Source of the DNA: a virus
Length of the DNA: 64,000 bases
IMG/VR virus record: IMGVR_UViG_3300042907_001527
Location: 40,000-103,999 of that record
Strand: one strand, 5' to 3'
The notes beneath the pieces were generated by a model, which worked only from the letters and a program-made list of their open reading frames with translations, was not told where the DNA came from and did not search any database. The position numbers and the translations under genes are program-made. The first letter of the stretch is position 1. Each line of letters opens with the position of its first letter. Positions 10,954-18,629 of the stretch are shown here, in pieces.

Positions 10954-10973
10954 AAACCAACAAAGATTGGTTT
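10954..10973. repeat. Inverted repeat in the leader of the tape-measure gene
   Basis: AAACCAA and TTGGTTT (7-bp arms) are separated by 6 bases in the 100-base gap between the tape-measure start and the small frame ending at 11009. There is no U-run directly after either arm, so it is not a clear terminator; it may be an RNA hairpin. A TATTTATA element on the minus strand lies just upstream at 10984-10991. Confidence 0.35.
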
Positions 10974-11008
10974 ACTTCTTAAATATAAATAGATTAAAGA
11001 ATTTTTTT

Positions 11009-11101
11009 TTAAGTTTTTTGGTTATCTTCTATCCACTTATCTAATAAGTATTTTCTTACAAACAAGGGCATTCTTTCAAAATCTTGATAAGAAATCTTCA
11101 T
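11009..11101 (-). CDS. Small frame overlapping-downstream of gp26-like gene; probable frameshift extension
   Basis: A minus-strand frame encodes ...YRKVQIDEFYYLTTLM, then KISYQDFERMPLFVRKYLL and a short charged end. From its own ATG (11101) it is 30 residues long. The frame is open further upstream, past the stop of the gp26-like gene (11148), up to a run of six T in GAC-TTT-TTT-CTC. A +1 or -2 shift there would join the two frames and add about 50 residues. In many phages the gene just before the tape measure is made in this way (gpG/gpGT). The protein text looks conserved and coding well upstream of the internal ATG, which favours the fused product over the isolated 30-residue peptide. Confidence 0.55.
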   Translation of the reverse strand: MKISYQDFERMPLFVRKYLLDKWIEDNQKT

Positions 11102-11147
11102 TAGTGTTGTTAAATAATAAAATTCGTCGATTTGAACTTTTCTATAA

Positions 11148-11891
11148 TCAGAAGAAAGGGAGAAAAAAGTCAACCCCAAAACCAACATTCACTGTTAGCT
11201 TTTCTCCTGACGGGGCTATAATTGTTTTAGTCATATCTAATCTTGGTTCATTTTCATTCATAAATTTTCTTATGAACTTTGAGTCTGAAATTGGCATCGA
11301 CTCAACAAACTTTGCAATTGATGCTTTATCGGTTGACCCGTCAACTTCAATAATTTCTTTTTGCATTCTCCAAGTTACCTTTGGAACAACCCTACCTTGA
11401 GGGTATGTTTCTGCTAATTTACCAATCTCAATAATTTCACCGTAACTTAATGGTTTAAGTTTAATTGTAGATTGTGATTTTGGTAAAAGAGTTGTAAATG
11501 AACCATCCTCATTTGGTTTTTGACCATTAATAATATTTAATTGGTCTAATAATACGTTTGATTTAAATGGTTTTTTAGTGACAGGGTCGGTAACATTTAA
11601 TGTTATTTCAGGCCCAAATCCTGTATTTCTTAAAAATATTAGGATTGCTTCAACATCACCTTCAAGTAATTCCTCAACTTTAATATCAGGTTCATAAATT
11701 TTTGCTCGTAATAAAGTCATCGTTAAATCATTTGCACCACCCATTAAAATATTTTCATCTGAGGCGGTAAGATAACCAACTTTAATTGATTTTTTTTTAT
11801 TTTTATAAAAAATTCCTTGTGAAGGTAATTGTACCACATCATGTGGTAATGTGAAGTTTTCTTGACCGTAGTCCATTGATTGAGTATCCAT
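11148..11891 (-). CDS. gp26-like baseplate / tail assembly chaperone protein
   Basis: This 247-residue protein has the layout of the T4 gp26-like family: LPSQGIFYKNKKKSIKVGYL, SDENIL, AILIFLRNTGFG, a TDP-x-TKKPF segment, then a Lys-rich helical domain (KFVESMPISDSKFIRKFMNE) and a final beta hairpin ending FGVDFF. In T4 the protein is linked to baseplate hub assembly, and by position it corresponds to tail assembly chaperones. It lies between the tail tube gene and the tape measure. Its last codons contain six T in a row, the likely site of a frameshift into the overlapping frame at 11009. A hairpin terminator lies 10 bases before its ATG. Confidence 0.65.
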   Translation of the reverse strand: MDTQSMDYGQENFTLPHDVVQLPSQGIFYKNKKKSIKVGYLTASDENILMGGANDLTMTLLRAKIYEPDIKVEELLEGDVEAILIFLRNTGFGPEITLNVTDPVTKKPFKSNVLLDQLNIINGQKPNEDGSFTTLLPKSQSTIKLKPLSYGEIIEIGKLAETYPQGRVVPKVTWRMQKEIIEVDGSTDKASIAKFVESMPISDSKFIRKFMNENEPRLDMTKTIIAPSGEKLTVNVGFGVDFFLPFF

Positions 11892-11901
11892 ATAAAAAAT
11901 T

Positions 11902-11929
11902 AACCGTAAAGTTTATTGTCTTTACGGTT
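11902..11929 (-). terminator. Rho-independent terminator after the tail tube gene
   Basis: Perfect 10-bp arms AACCGTAAAG / CTTTACGGTT enclose an 8-base loop. On the minus strand the hairpin is followed by TAATTTTTTA. It lies downstream of the tail tube gene and only 10 bases before the gp26-like start, so it may separate or attenuate the abundant tube transcript from the low-copy assembly genes. Confidence 0.75.
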
Positions 11930-12019
11930 AAATATAATTAGATTTTTTTAATTATAAACATAATTCTTATTTAATTATGATTTATAGTAAATGAATAGAA
12001 GTATTGTATTATTAAAAAA

Positions 12020-12508
12020 TTAATAAACCAACACACATCTATCCATTCTTAAAGAAGCGGTAATTTCGGCTAAAGCATCTTGACTATAAGATAAAGCCCC
12101 AAAATTTACATCAGTTAAGAATGTACCATAAAGAATCCATTTTTCAACAACAACTCCTGTTGGGTCTAACATTTCAAGGTCAATGTCTTTTTTGTATCCC
12201 GCAGCATAACCCATACGACCTGTCACAGATTCAGCGTGTAAACGAACCCACTCCATAAGTGCTTGAGCGGCTGATGGACCAATTGGGTCACGAAACTTAA
12301 CACTAATTGGGTCCCAATTAAATCTACCCGCAACAAATGTTGATGTGTTTAAGAATTGTATTTCAGTTGCTCCAATTTTAATTGATGGTCTTGAAGCACT
12401 TTCAACAAACCATTCGTTAATACCTAAACTTGATGGAAACCTTAAAATAAAACGATTTTGTCGTTTTGGTTCATAAGGTATCGGCATTTTCATTAATAAA
12501 TCAGCCAT
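12020..12508 (-). CDS. Tail tube protein (gp19-like)
   Basis: At 162 residues it has the size of T4 gp19 (163). The N-terminus MKMPIPYEPKRQNRFILRF, the FVESASRPSIKIG segment, the PISVKFRDPIGPSAAQALMEW segment (shortened here) and the C-terminal strand-rich ending are the recurrent pattern of gp19-type tube proteins. It forms the inner tube rings inside the contractile sheath. The gene lies downstream of sheath and the HAD-like gene and is followed by a strong terminator, as expected for a highly expressed structural gene. A TATTTATA element is at 12551-12558, 42 bases before its ATG. Confidence 0.85.
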   Translation of the reverse strand: MADLLMKMPIPYEPKRQNRFILRFPSSLGINEWFVESASRPSIKIGATEIQFLNTSTFVAGRFNWDPISVKFRDPIGPSAAQALMEWVRLHAESVTGRMGYAAGYKKDIDLEMLDPTGVVVEKWILYGTFLTDVNFGALSYSQDALAEITASLRMDRCVLVY

Positions 12509-12550
12509 GTTATTTTATTTTTTTTGTTTTAGTTGTTTATATTCTATATG

Positions 12551-12558
12551 TATAAATA
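12551..12558 (-). promoter_or_regulatory. TATTTATA element before the tail tube gene
   Basis: The coding strand carries GATATATTTATACATATAG in the 102-base gap before the tube gene. It is a candidate own promoter for this high-copy gene, matching elements seen before the other virion genes. Confidence 0.35.
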
Positions 12559-12610
12559 TATCCTTGTTAAAATTTTTTTCTATTTACTTTTATTTTATCA
12601 AAATTATAAT

Positions 12611-13441
12611 CTAGTTATATTTATTTTTAATGCCACTAGCAGTAGAATAAGTCTTAATTATGTTATTTGGTTTATTTATAAAATGTTTATTCATTACTTC
12701 TACATTTTTAATGTCGTCATCTGAAAATCCAATAGTTGGTTGCTCTGGTATAAAGTTATTTGATATATCGTTTTTAATAAACGCTCTTTTATTTAACTTA
12801 TTAGCCATTTTTCTAATGTAGGAAACAAATTTTTCCATATCACGAACTTTAGCCTCTTCAGGATTAACCGCACCTGACTCATCACCAAAAGACACTGGAT
12901 AGTACTTATTTAGGTTCAAATACGACTTAATTAATTCATCATCACTTATATCATTTTCACCGACAAACGTCCTATATTTTTTAAGGTTTTTAACTAGTTG
13001 ATTTTTATCAATCCCATTAAATCCGTTGATAATATAATTATAAACAGCTTGTTTTAAAATATTTGGGTTATGACCTCTTGCAGTAATTATTGAAAAAATT
13101 GAACCATTATTAATTGCCTCTTTAAAATCATCGAAAGCTGGTCCAACATTTGCCATCATAGCGTCAACTAAAAAATCTTTATCACCTTCGGTTCGAAAAT
13201 TTTTAAATGGATTTTTACCAAACCCAACAATAATTTCTCCATTATATTTAAAATTTTTTTTCCCAATTTTCTCCCTATGTTTTGCAAAATCATTAGTACT
13301 CATACCAATTTCGTCTCCGTCTTCAGTTTTTACTATTATTTTGGTTGGCATGTGGACAATATTGTCATCCCAATCAAACGCGTAATATTTCATGTCTGGA
13401 GTTCCTTCTTCTTTAAATCCTTCTCTAAGTTGTCCTTTCAT
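12611..13441 (-). CDS. HAD-like hydrolase encoded between tail sheath and tail tube
   Basis: The 276-residue protein has HAD-fold motifs in order: motif I AFDWDDNIVH (D23, D25), motif II SIITARGHN (about residue 117), and a late acidic motif with context GFSDDDIKNVEVM (about residue 240). These are the nucleophile and metal-binding elements of HAD phosphatases. The middle is helical and Lys/Asn-rich. The reaction and substrate cannot be told from sequence. It sits between sheath and tube in a block otherwise made only of virion genes, preceded by a small hairpin, so it may process a structural or nucleotide substrate late in infection, or be a virion-associated protein. Confidence 0.7.
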   Translation of the reverse strand: MKGQLREGFKEEGTPDMKYYAFDWDDNIVHMPTKIIVKTEDGDEIGMSTNDFAKHREKIGKKNFKYNGEIIVGFGKNPFKNFRTEGDKDFLVDAMMANVGPAFDDFKEAINNGSIFSIITARGHNPNILKQAVYNYIINGFNGIDKNQLVKNLKKYRTFVGENDISDDELIKSYLNLNKYYPVSFGDESGAVNPEEAKVRDMEKFVSYIRKMANKLNKRAFIKNDISNNFIPEQPTIGFSDDDIKNVEVMNKHFINKPNNIIKTYSTASGIKNKYN

Positions 13442-13452
13442 AATTAGATAAT

Positions 13453-13474
13453 ACGGGGCAGTTATATACCCCGT
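13453..13474 (-). terminator. Hairpin between sheath and HAD-like gene
   Basis: ACGGGG and CCCCGT arms (6 bp, 10-base loop) lie in the 41-base gap. It is unusually GC-rich for this genome, but there is no U-run after it, so it is more likely an attenuator or an RNA-stabilising hairpin at the end of the sheath message than a full terminator. Confidence 0.45.
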
Positions 13475-13482
13475 TAATTTTG

Positions 13483-16400
13483 TTAAATATTTTCAAATGA
13501 AGCCCCTGTTGGTGTAATTAAGAATTCAATATCTATAAATTCTAACGCCCTTGTAGGTTTTAAATAAATTTTACCTGTTAATGTGTTTCTGTCTAAATCT
13601 TCAGGTGAAGATGAAACTGTTACACGGAAATCATATAAACCTCTATCTCTTCTAATTGAATCCAAAATAGGATTAACACTATCCAAGAATTGTTGTCTAA
13701 CAACTTGGTCGTTTTGTTCAAATAATAATCTTACAGCTACTGCGGAAATTAACTTACGAGCTTGAAGTAACAATCTTCTTACATTCAATCTATTAAGTGC
13801 TGAGTCAGCAATTTGTAATGTTTTATTACCCCAAATTACAGTTCCAACATCAGAGAAAGTTGCTATAGGATTTATTCTACCTTGATATAGTACATCTCTG
13901 TCGGTTTGTGTAAGTTTTTGTCTCGCCTTAATAGAGTTTACAAGTCCTCTAGTGTAACCCGCAGATGCAAACCAAGGGAATGAAATGTTATCGGTCAAAG
14001 CTAAGTTTCTACAAACCTCACCAGTTGGAGGTAAATAAATTTGTGTGTTATTAACAGTATCTCTTGTTAAAATCCAAGGGTAATAAGTTGCTGTATAGTT
14101 AGAGTCAATTCCTGTATTATCTAAATTGTCAACTGATTCTTGAGGATAAATAATGTCCAAAGAATTTGTTCCGTCTGGAGTATACATTCTATAATCAGGT
14201 GTTGTACAAATATAAACCGAATCCGCTCTTGAAAATTGAATCATGTCTATCGCTTCCTCAACAAGGTTTGAGTTATTTACGTAGTCAATACTTGCACTTG
14301 CGAATATATTAATGTTAGTTGATTCTGGATTTGCAAATGATAAAATACCAAGTAGATATGCGTAGTAGTCTGTATTTGCAAAATCTTGAGTATTGTTCTG
14401 AACCACAATTCTTTTAAACAATCCATCACCTGTTGCGGTTGGATATCTTGATGAAGGTGCAGTACCCGCCAAATAACCCGAAGCTCCTAATTGAAATCTA
14501 TCTTCGTTAGTTCTCCACTCTCTATAAATGTCCCAACCATCAAACCCACCAGCAAAACATAGTGTATATTTTCTTGAATATATGAAATAATACGGATTTT
14601 CTTGTGTTTCTGGGTCACTTCTAAATTCAGCAGTACCACATTCAAAAGCTGTTTGACCACTTGTCATTGATGTGTTAGCAATTGATACAACAGTTGCTCC
14701 TGAGTCCATATGGAAACCTTTACTAGTGTAATTCCATTTAAATGAGTCAGTTGCTAAAGCCCAATTTGATTGAGGGTTTTGTTTTCCTTTATAAGTTAAA
14801 AATGATTCATCAATTCCATACTGTGTTGAGAATCCTAAATATGTTCTTCTTATAACATCTCCAGGAGATTCAACAGTATTTGAGCCACCAATAGGTGTTC
14901 CAAATGGTGGGTTAGCAATAACTTCTCCAGGGTAATCATATTTTATTTTATATTTTGGATATGGTGATGGGTAAACCGAAGCGTCTTCATATTCTCTTTG
15001 TGTGTAACCACGGAAACCACAAGGTAGTGAGTCAATTGGGTATTCATCTGCCATTTCAACCATAACATATCTTGAAATTAAGGCAAATTCACCATTAGAT
15101 GAACCTATTTTTTTTCCGACAAAGTTATTTGATGCTGGGTCCATATTACAATTTGTGAATTTTTCAATTACAACTGGATTTGAGTCAGAGTCATAAAAAT
15201 TTCTAATCTGAACATCAAACGACATATTATTGTACGATAAGTTAGCGATTGAAATTTTAACTTCAGTATTTGCATCATTTCCATCGGAAATTGATATGAA
15301 TTTAAATAAATTATAAACTTGGTTACCTCTTAATTCAGAAACCAAATAAGGTGTTTCAGGTGATTGGTATTTTTCTAAATTCCAAGCAATTGATTGACTT
15401 GATTGACTTCTTGCATCAGGTAGTGCAATTAAATCACAATTTAATCCACGGATATAATTTTGACTATAAGCATAATTCAAACTTCCCTGATAAAGTTCTT
15501 CAACATAAATAGGAACCTCGTATCTTGATTTACCAAAATTATCAACACCTAATACTTTTGTAATATATTTTGACGAAGATGCACTTAATGACGTTTCAAA
15601 TGAAAATGTTTTATTATCATTTGTTAAACCCGATAATAAAAAAGATGAATAAGGTGATTCTGTAATACCTGAATATTGTCCAGTACAAACTATTTGTAAA
15701 TTATTTGGAACCCATGTATTATTATTGTTGTAATCAATACCAACCTCATAAACTGGACCATGGTTATTACTTCCGGCACTATTAACATAATTACAAATAC
15801 CTCGTGAACGAATAGTACCAACAACCATATTATTGAAGTCGGTGTACGCCATACCTGTAAAATTAACGGAAGCTCCAGAAATAGTGACAGTAAAATTAGA
15901 GTCCACAGTATTAATAACATTATCAATAACATAATAAAAAGAATAACCCGAATAATTGTTTCCTGAAGAAATATTAAAATTAGCATAAAGCCAAGGGTCG
16001 TTTGACGACGCAGATAAATCATTTTCTTCTAAGATAGGTACACAATCATATGGTGTTATTAGGTTAGGGTGTCCATACGTAAGAGAATAATGGTCATCAT
16101 AAAGTATTGAACCATATATAACTGACGTTGTTGCAGAAAGTGATGTTGTATTTACAATCTCGCTTAAATAATTGTTAAAATCGGTTTGTATTGTAGATAC
16201 TGAACCGTCTTGTAATTTATATTGTTTATTTAATTGAACTTGATTTGGTAATGCCCCACTTATAAGGTTAAATGTACCTCCCAATGATGTACCAGTAAAC
16301 GTTGCGGTAAAAACCACGGGATTTGATGGTGCAGAAATAGTTGTTGGGTCAACATTAGCAACTAATGAAAGACTCCAAGATGGTCCTGCGTCATATCCAG

Positions 16401-16704
16401 ACAATCCTAAAATTCTTGTTACAAACAATTGATTTGATTGTTGTAAATATGATTTGGCAATATAAGCCGCCTCATATTTTGGTATCTGAGTACCATAAAA
16501 TTTAACGGGCTCTGAACCACCAAAATATGATTGGAATTCGTCAAAATTTGTTATGAATACTGGTTCAAATGCTGGACCTTTTAAAGTTTCTCCAACAAGG
16601 CCTAAAGTTGTTACCCCCACACTTTGGGCGATAAATGATAAGTCGGTTTCCGATGTGTACACTCCAGGTGATACAAATACTTTTTGATTTGCTTGTGCTG
16701 CCAT
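13483..16704 (-). CDS. Contractile tail sheath protein (gp18-like)
   Basis: The N-terminus FVSPGVYTSETDLSF and FGGSEP, and the C-terminal domain with RINPIATFSDVGTVIWGNKT, LNRLNVRRLLLQARKLI, RDRGLYDFRVTVSSSPED and GKIYLKPTRALEFIDIEF, are hallmark segments of phage tail sheath proteins. The C-terminal domain links subunits into the contractile lattice. At 1073 residues it is much longer than T4 gp18 (659). The additional sequence is in the middle (about residues 110-800), which is where sheath proteins carry outward-facing variable domains. The gene precedes the HAD-like, tube and gp26-like genes. A GATAAATAT (ATATTTATC on the coding strand) element lies 33 bases before the ATG. Confidence 0.92.
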   Translation of the reverse strand: MAAQANQKVFVSPGVYTSETDLSFIAQSVGVTTLGLVGETLKGPAFEPVFITNFDEFQSYFGGSEPVKFYGTQIPKYEAAYIAKSYLQQSNQLFVTRILGLSGYDAGPSWSLSLVANVDPTTISAPSNPVVFTATFTGTSLGGTFNLISGALPNQVQLNKQYKLQDGSVSTIQTDFNNYLSEIVNTTSLSATTSVIYGSILYDDHYSLTYGHPNLITPYDCVPILEENDLSASSNDPWLYANFNISSGNNYSGYSFYYVIDNVINTVDSNFTVTISGASVNFTGMAYTDFNNMVVGTIRSRGICNYVNSAGSNNHGPVYEVGIDYNNNNTWVPNNLQIVCTGQYSGITESPYSSFLLSGLTNDNKTFSFETSLSASSSKYITKVLGVDNFGKSRYEVPIYVEELYQGSLNYAYSQNYIRGLNCDLIALPDARSQSSQSIAWNLEKYQSPETPYLVSELRGNQVYNLFKFISISDGNDANTEVKISIANLSYNNMSFDVQIRNFYDSDSNPVVIEKFTNCNMDPASNNFVGKKIGSSNGEFALISRYVMVEMADEYPIDSLPCGFRGYTQREYEDASVYPSPYPKYKIKYDYPGEVIANPPFGTPIGGSNTVESPGDVIRRTYLGFSTQYGIDESFLTYKGKQNPQSNWALATDSFKWNYTSKGFHMDSGATVVSIANTSMTSGQTAFECGTAEFRSDPETQENPYYFIYSRKYTLCFAGGFDGWDIYREWRTNEDRFQLGASGYLAGTAPSSRYPTATGDGLFKRIVVQNNTQDFANTDYYAYLLGILSFANPESTNINIFASASIDYVNNSNLVEEAIDMIQFSRADSVYICTTPDYRMYTPDGTNSLDIIYPQESVDNLDNTGIDSNYTATYYPWILTRDTVNNTQIYLPPTGEVCRNLALTDNISFPWFASAGYTRGLVNSIKARQKLTQTDRDVLYQGRINPIATFSDVGTVIWGNKTLQIADSALNRLNVRRLLLQARKLISAVAVRLLFEQNDQVVRQQFLDSVNPILDSIRRDRGLYDFRVTVSSSPEDLDRNTLTGKIYLKPTRALEFIDIEFLITPTGASFENI

Positions 16705-16780
16705 TATTAAATTATTCTGTTACAGATTTATTTTATTGATAAATATTAGAGTTTTTATGAAAAAACTTTACTTTTAGATA

Positions 16781-16809
16781 AGTATTTATAAAGAGTATGA
16801 ATAAATACT
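16781..16809. promoter_or_regulatory. Inverted repeat between the sheath gene and a divergent small gene
   Basis: AGTATTTAT and ATAAATACT form perfect 9-bp arms separated by 11 bases. The site lies between the divergent sheath gene and the small RHH-like gene (ATG at 16825), so it could be an operator for that protein. Each arm also matches the TATTTAT element placed before other virion genes, so it could instead be two back-to-back late promoters. Confidence 0.45.
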
Positions 16810-16824
16810 GCTTTTTTTCTACCT

Positions 16825-16986
16825 ATGAATACTAAAAAAGAAATAAAAAACATCAAAATATCTCCTGAATCACACGATATTTTAAAAAAATATTGTGATA
16901 AACGGGGAATAAAAATTTACAAATTTTTAGAAAATTTAATTGTAGAAAAATGTAAAGAAAAGAAAGACATTTATGGGGAAAATTAA
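16825..16986 (+). CDS. Small ribbon-helix-helix-like DNA-binding protein
   Basis: A 53-residue frame begins MNTKKEIKNIKISPESHDIL and continues through KKYCDKRGIKIYKFLENLIV. A short strand (IKNIKI), then helix, turn (KRGIK) and second helix is the order of Arc/MetJ/CopG-type ribbon-helix-helix repressors, and the length is right. It is the only plus-strand gene inside the minus-strand tail module, and its last bases overlap the 3' end of the gp15-like gene by 4 bases. An inverted repeat lies 15 bases before its ATG, consistent with autoregulation. Function is inferred; the gene is too short for a firm assignment. Confidence 0.6.
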   Translation: MNTKKEIKNIKISPESHDILKKYCDKRGIKIYKFLENLIVEKCKEKKDIYGEN

Positions 16987-18026
16987 ATTAATTTATTTTC
17001 ATATAGTATGTTTGCTTCTACAGTATTGTCATTTTTTGTAACTTCTATAGTTAAAATATCGTTTGTTGTAATTTCAATTTTTTGAAGGTCGCTCCCATAA
17101 TAATCATTATTAATATATACATCAAAAGTATCAACATTACTTGTTGAAAGTAAATTCATATTTGAACTAAAGTCAATTACGTCAGTTAAACTTGTATTAC
17201 CTGAAACAAATAAAAACGGAGTTTCAAAATTATCAGGGTTTTTAGGATATTTGTTTGTTCTTTTTTTTCTTGGTGCTGTGTTCATTTCAATTAATTGAGT
17301 CACTCTTTGAATTGCTGGTTTTACTTCAAATTCTTCTTCATCTATTAAATAACCCAACATAGTAAACTCATAATTTTGGACGTAATATTTTCTAGATTCC
17401 ATACTTAATTGAGATTCGTCGGAAATGTTGGCTAATATAATTGGTATGTATTGACCTTTAATAAATGTATAAGCTTGTTTTGATGAAAATGTTTGCATCA
17501 CAATCTTATTAAGTTGATTTAACTCTCTCATTCTATTACAAATAATTTTTACATTATATGTGATATCTACAGGAACTGGTTGTGGAATTGTATAAATATC
17601 CATTCCTTGTTCGTTTCCATTCCAAGTTGGTACTGACGCGTAATAAAATTGTTTTCTGTTTGGTATTGTATATTGAAGTGATGGATTTGTGCCATACTTA
17701 ACTTCAGGAGTCCTAACAACAGTAATAAATGGGGGGGTTGGATTATAGTCAACATCCACAAATTTCCAAGTTTCTAAATATTGTGACCAATTTTGAGTTG
17801 TGATTATAATATCTAATAATGGAACTATTTTACCTGAGGTAACAACTTTAAGTTTATCTTTAACAAATTCAAGCATACCCTTATCCAAATCCGCATGTAA
17901 TACTGATTTGGGTAAATAAGTTCCATCATCTTTAATATATTCTAAAAGTTGTTCTCTCCTTTCAGATAAAATTTTTTTTGGTACTAAAGGTAATGTTGGT
18001 TTAACTATTGTTCTTGGTAGTGGCAT
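16983..18026 (-). CDS. Tail terminator / sheath stabiliser, gp15-like
   Basis: At 347 residues the protein carries the segment PQPVPVDITYNVKIICNRM followed by RELNQLNKIVMQTF, then a strand giving PIIL and later RKYYVQNYEFTMLGYLIDEE. This resembles the T4 gp15 arrangement (SPIKMIYELSIFTRYEDDM, VEQILPYFQP, RRIEWSLTFEVNGW), a ring that caps tube and sheath at the neck. The N-terminal 110 residues and a C-terminal 90-residue beta domain are extra. It lies 23 bases downstream of the gp14-like gene and upstream of the sheath gene, the T4 order 14-15-18. The resemblance is by pattern only. Confidence 0.55.
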   Translation of the reverse strand: MPLPRTIVKPTLPLVPKKILSERREQLLEYIKDDGTYLPKSVLHADLDKGMLEFVKDKLKVVTSGKIVPLLDIIITTQNWSQYLETWKFVDVDYNPTPPFITVVRTPEVKYGTNPSLQYTIPNRKQFYYASVPTWNGNEQGMDIYTIPQPVPVDITYNVKIICNRMRELNQLNKIVMQTFSSKQAYTFIKGQYIPIILANISDESQLSMESRKYYVQNYEFTMLGYLIDEEEFEVKPAIQRVTQLIEMNTAPRKKRTNKYPKNPDNFETPFLFVSGNTSLTDVIDFSSNMNLLSTSNVDTFDVYINNDYYGSDLQKIEITTNDILTIEVTKNDNTVEANILYENKLI

Positions 18027-18049
18027 GTTATTATTTAATAATAATTTTA

Positions 18050-18574
18050 TTATAATCCGTTAAATTCGTCAGGACTTACATATGTTGCAACAATCGTTCT
18101 ATAGAATGGTTTATATCCACCGTAAGTGTGTTTAGTGTCAGACACAACATATCCGTCATCACTAATGGAATAGTATCTGACTTGAGATTCAGTCTCATAA
18201 TATCCAAGGTAATCCCCCATAAAAATCTCAACACCTAAATCATCAAGTTGTTTTTGATAAATTGAGAACTTTAAATTTCCAGGTTCTTGTATTTCAACTT
18301 TAGAACTACCGTATAACTTATTAGTTGGTGCCATAACTTGAACTAAACCTTTTAATTCAATAGGAGCCATAAATTGTATCCCATCTTCTAAAACTTCACC
18401 GTAAACATCGTCTTTTTTTGTTTTATACCTATCAATACGATACAACACAACGGTAAAATTCATATCACCCTCAAGCCATTCTTGTCCCATATCAATATCA
18501 AGGTCAAAATCTTCATTACCAAAAAATTTGCCTAATCTTGTAACTGGAACTAACTTTTCTAATGTCCGTTTCAT
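18050..18574 (-). CDS. Neck protein candidate, gp14-like
   Basis: This 174-residue, mostly beta protein contains LYRIDRYKTKKDDVYGE, a hydrophobic strand block (PIELKGLVQVMAPTN) and DLGVEIFMGDYLGYYETE. Its size and position, just before the gp15-like and sheath genes, match a head-tail neck or connector protein of the gp14 or tail-completion type. Sequence similarity to T4 gp14 is not obvious. A GATAAATAC element (GTATTTATC on the coding strand) is only 5 bases before the ATG, and the divergent promoter for the helicase gene overlaps it. Confidence 0.45.
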   Translation of the reverse strand: MKRTLEKLVPVTRLGKFFGNEDFDLDIDMGQEWLEGDMNFTVVLYRIDRYKTKKDDVYGEVLEDGIQFMAPIELKGLVQVMAPTNKLYGSSKVEIQEPGNLKFSIYQKQLDDLGVEIFMGDYLGYYETESQVRYYSISDDGYVVSDTKHTYGGYKPFYRTIVATYVSPDEFNGL

Positions 18575-18577
18575 ATA

Positions 18578-18606
18578 TTGATAAATACTTAAAGTTTTAT
18601 TATATT
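18578..18606 (+). promoter_or_regulatory. Sigma70-like promoter for the SNF2 helicase gene
   Basis: TTGATA (18578-18583), a 17-base spacer and TATATT (18601-18606) lie 24 bases before the ATG at 18630. It is one mismatch from consensus in each hexamer and faces the early-type gene. Its -35 box overlaps the late-type element of the divergent neck gene, so early and late transcription may exclude each other here. Confidence 0.6.
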
Positions 18607-18629
18607 TTAAATAAGTTTATTAATATTAA

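Noticed and set aside
10954-10973. Terminator before the tape-measure gene
   Set aside because: Hairpin present but no U-run on either strand; kept only as an inverted repeat.
11104-11400. Plus-strand 98-residue frame
   Set aside because: Antisense to the gp26-like gene, which has family motifs and a position in the tail module.
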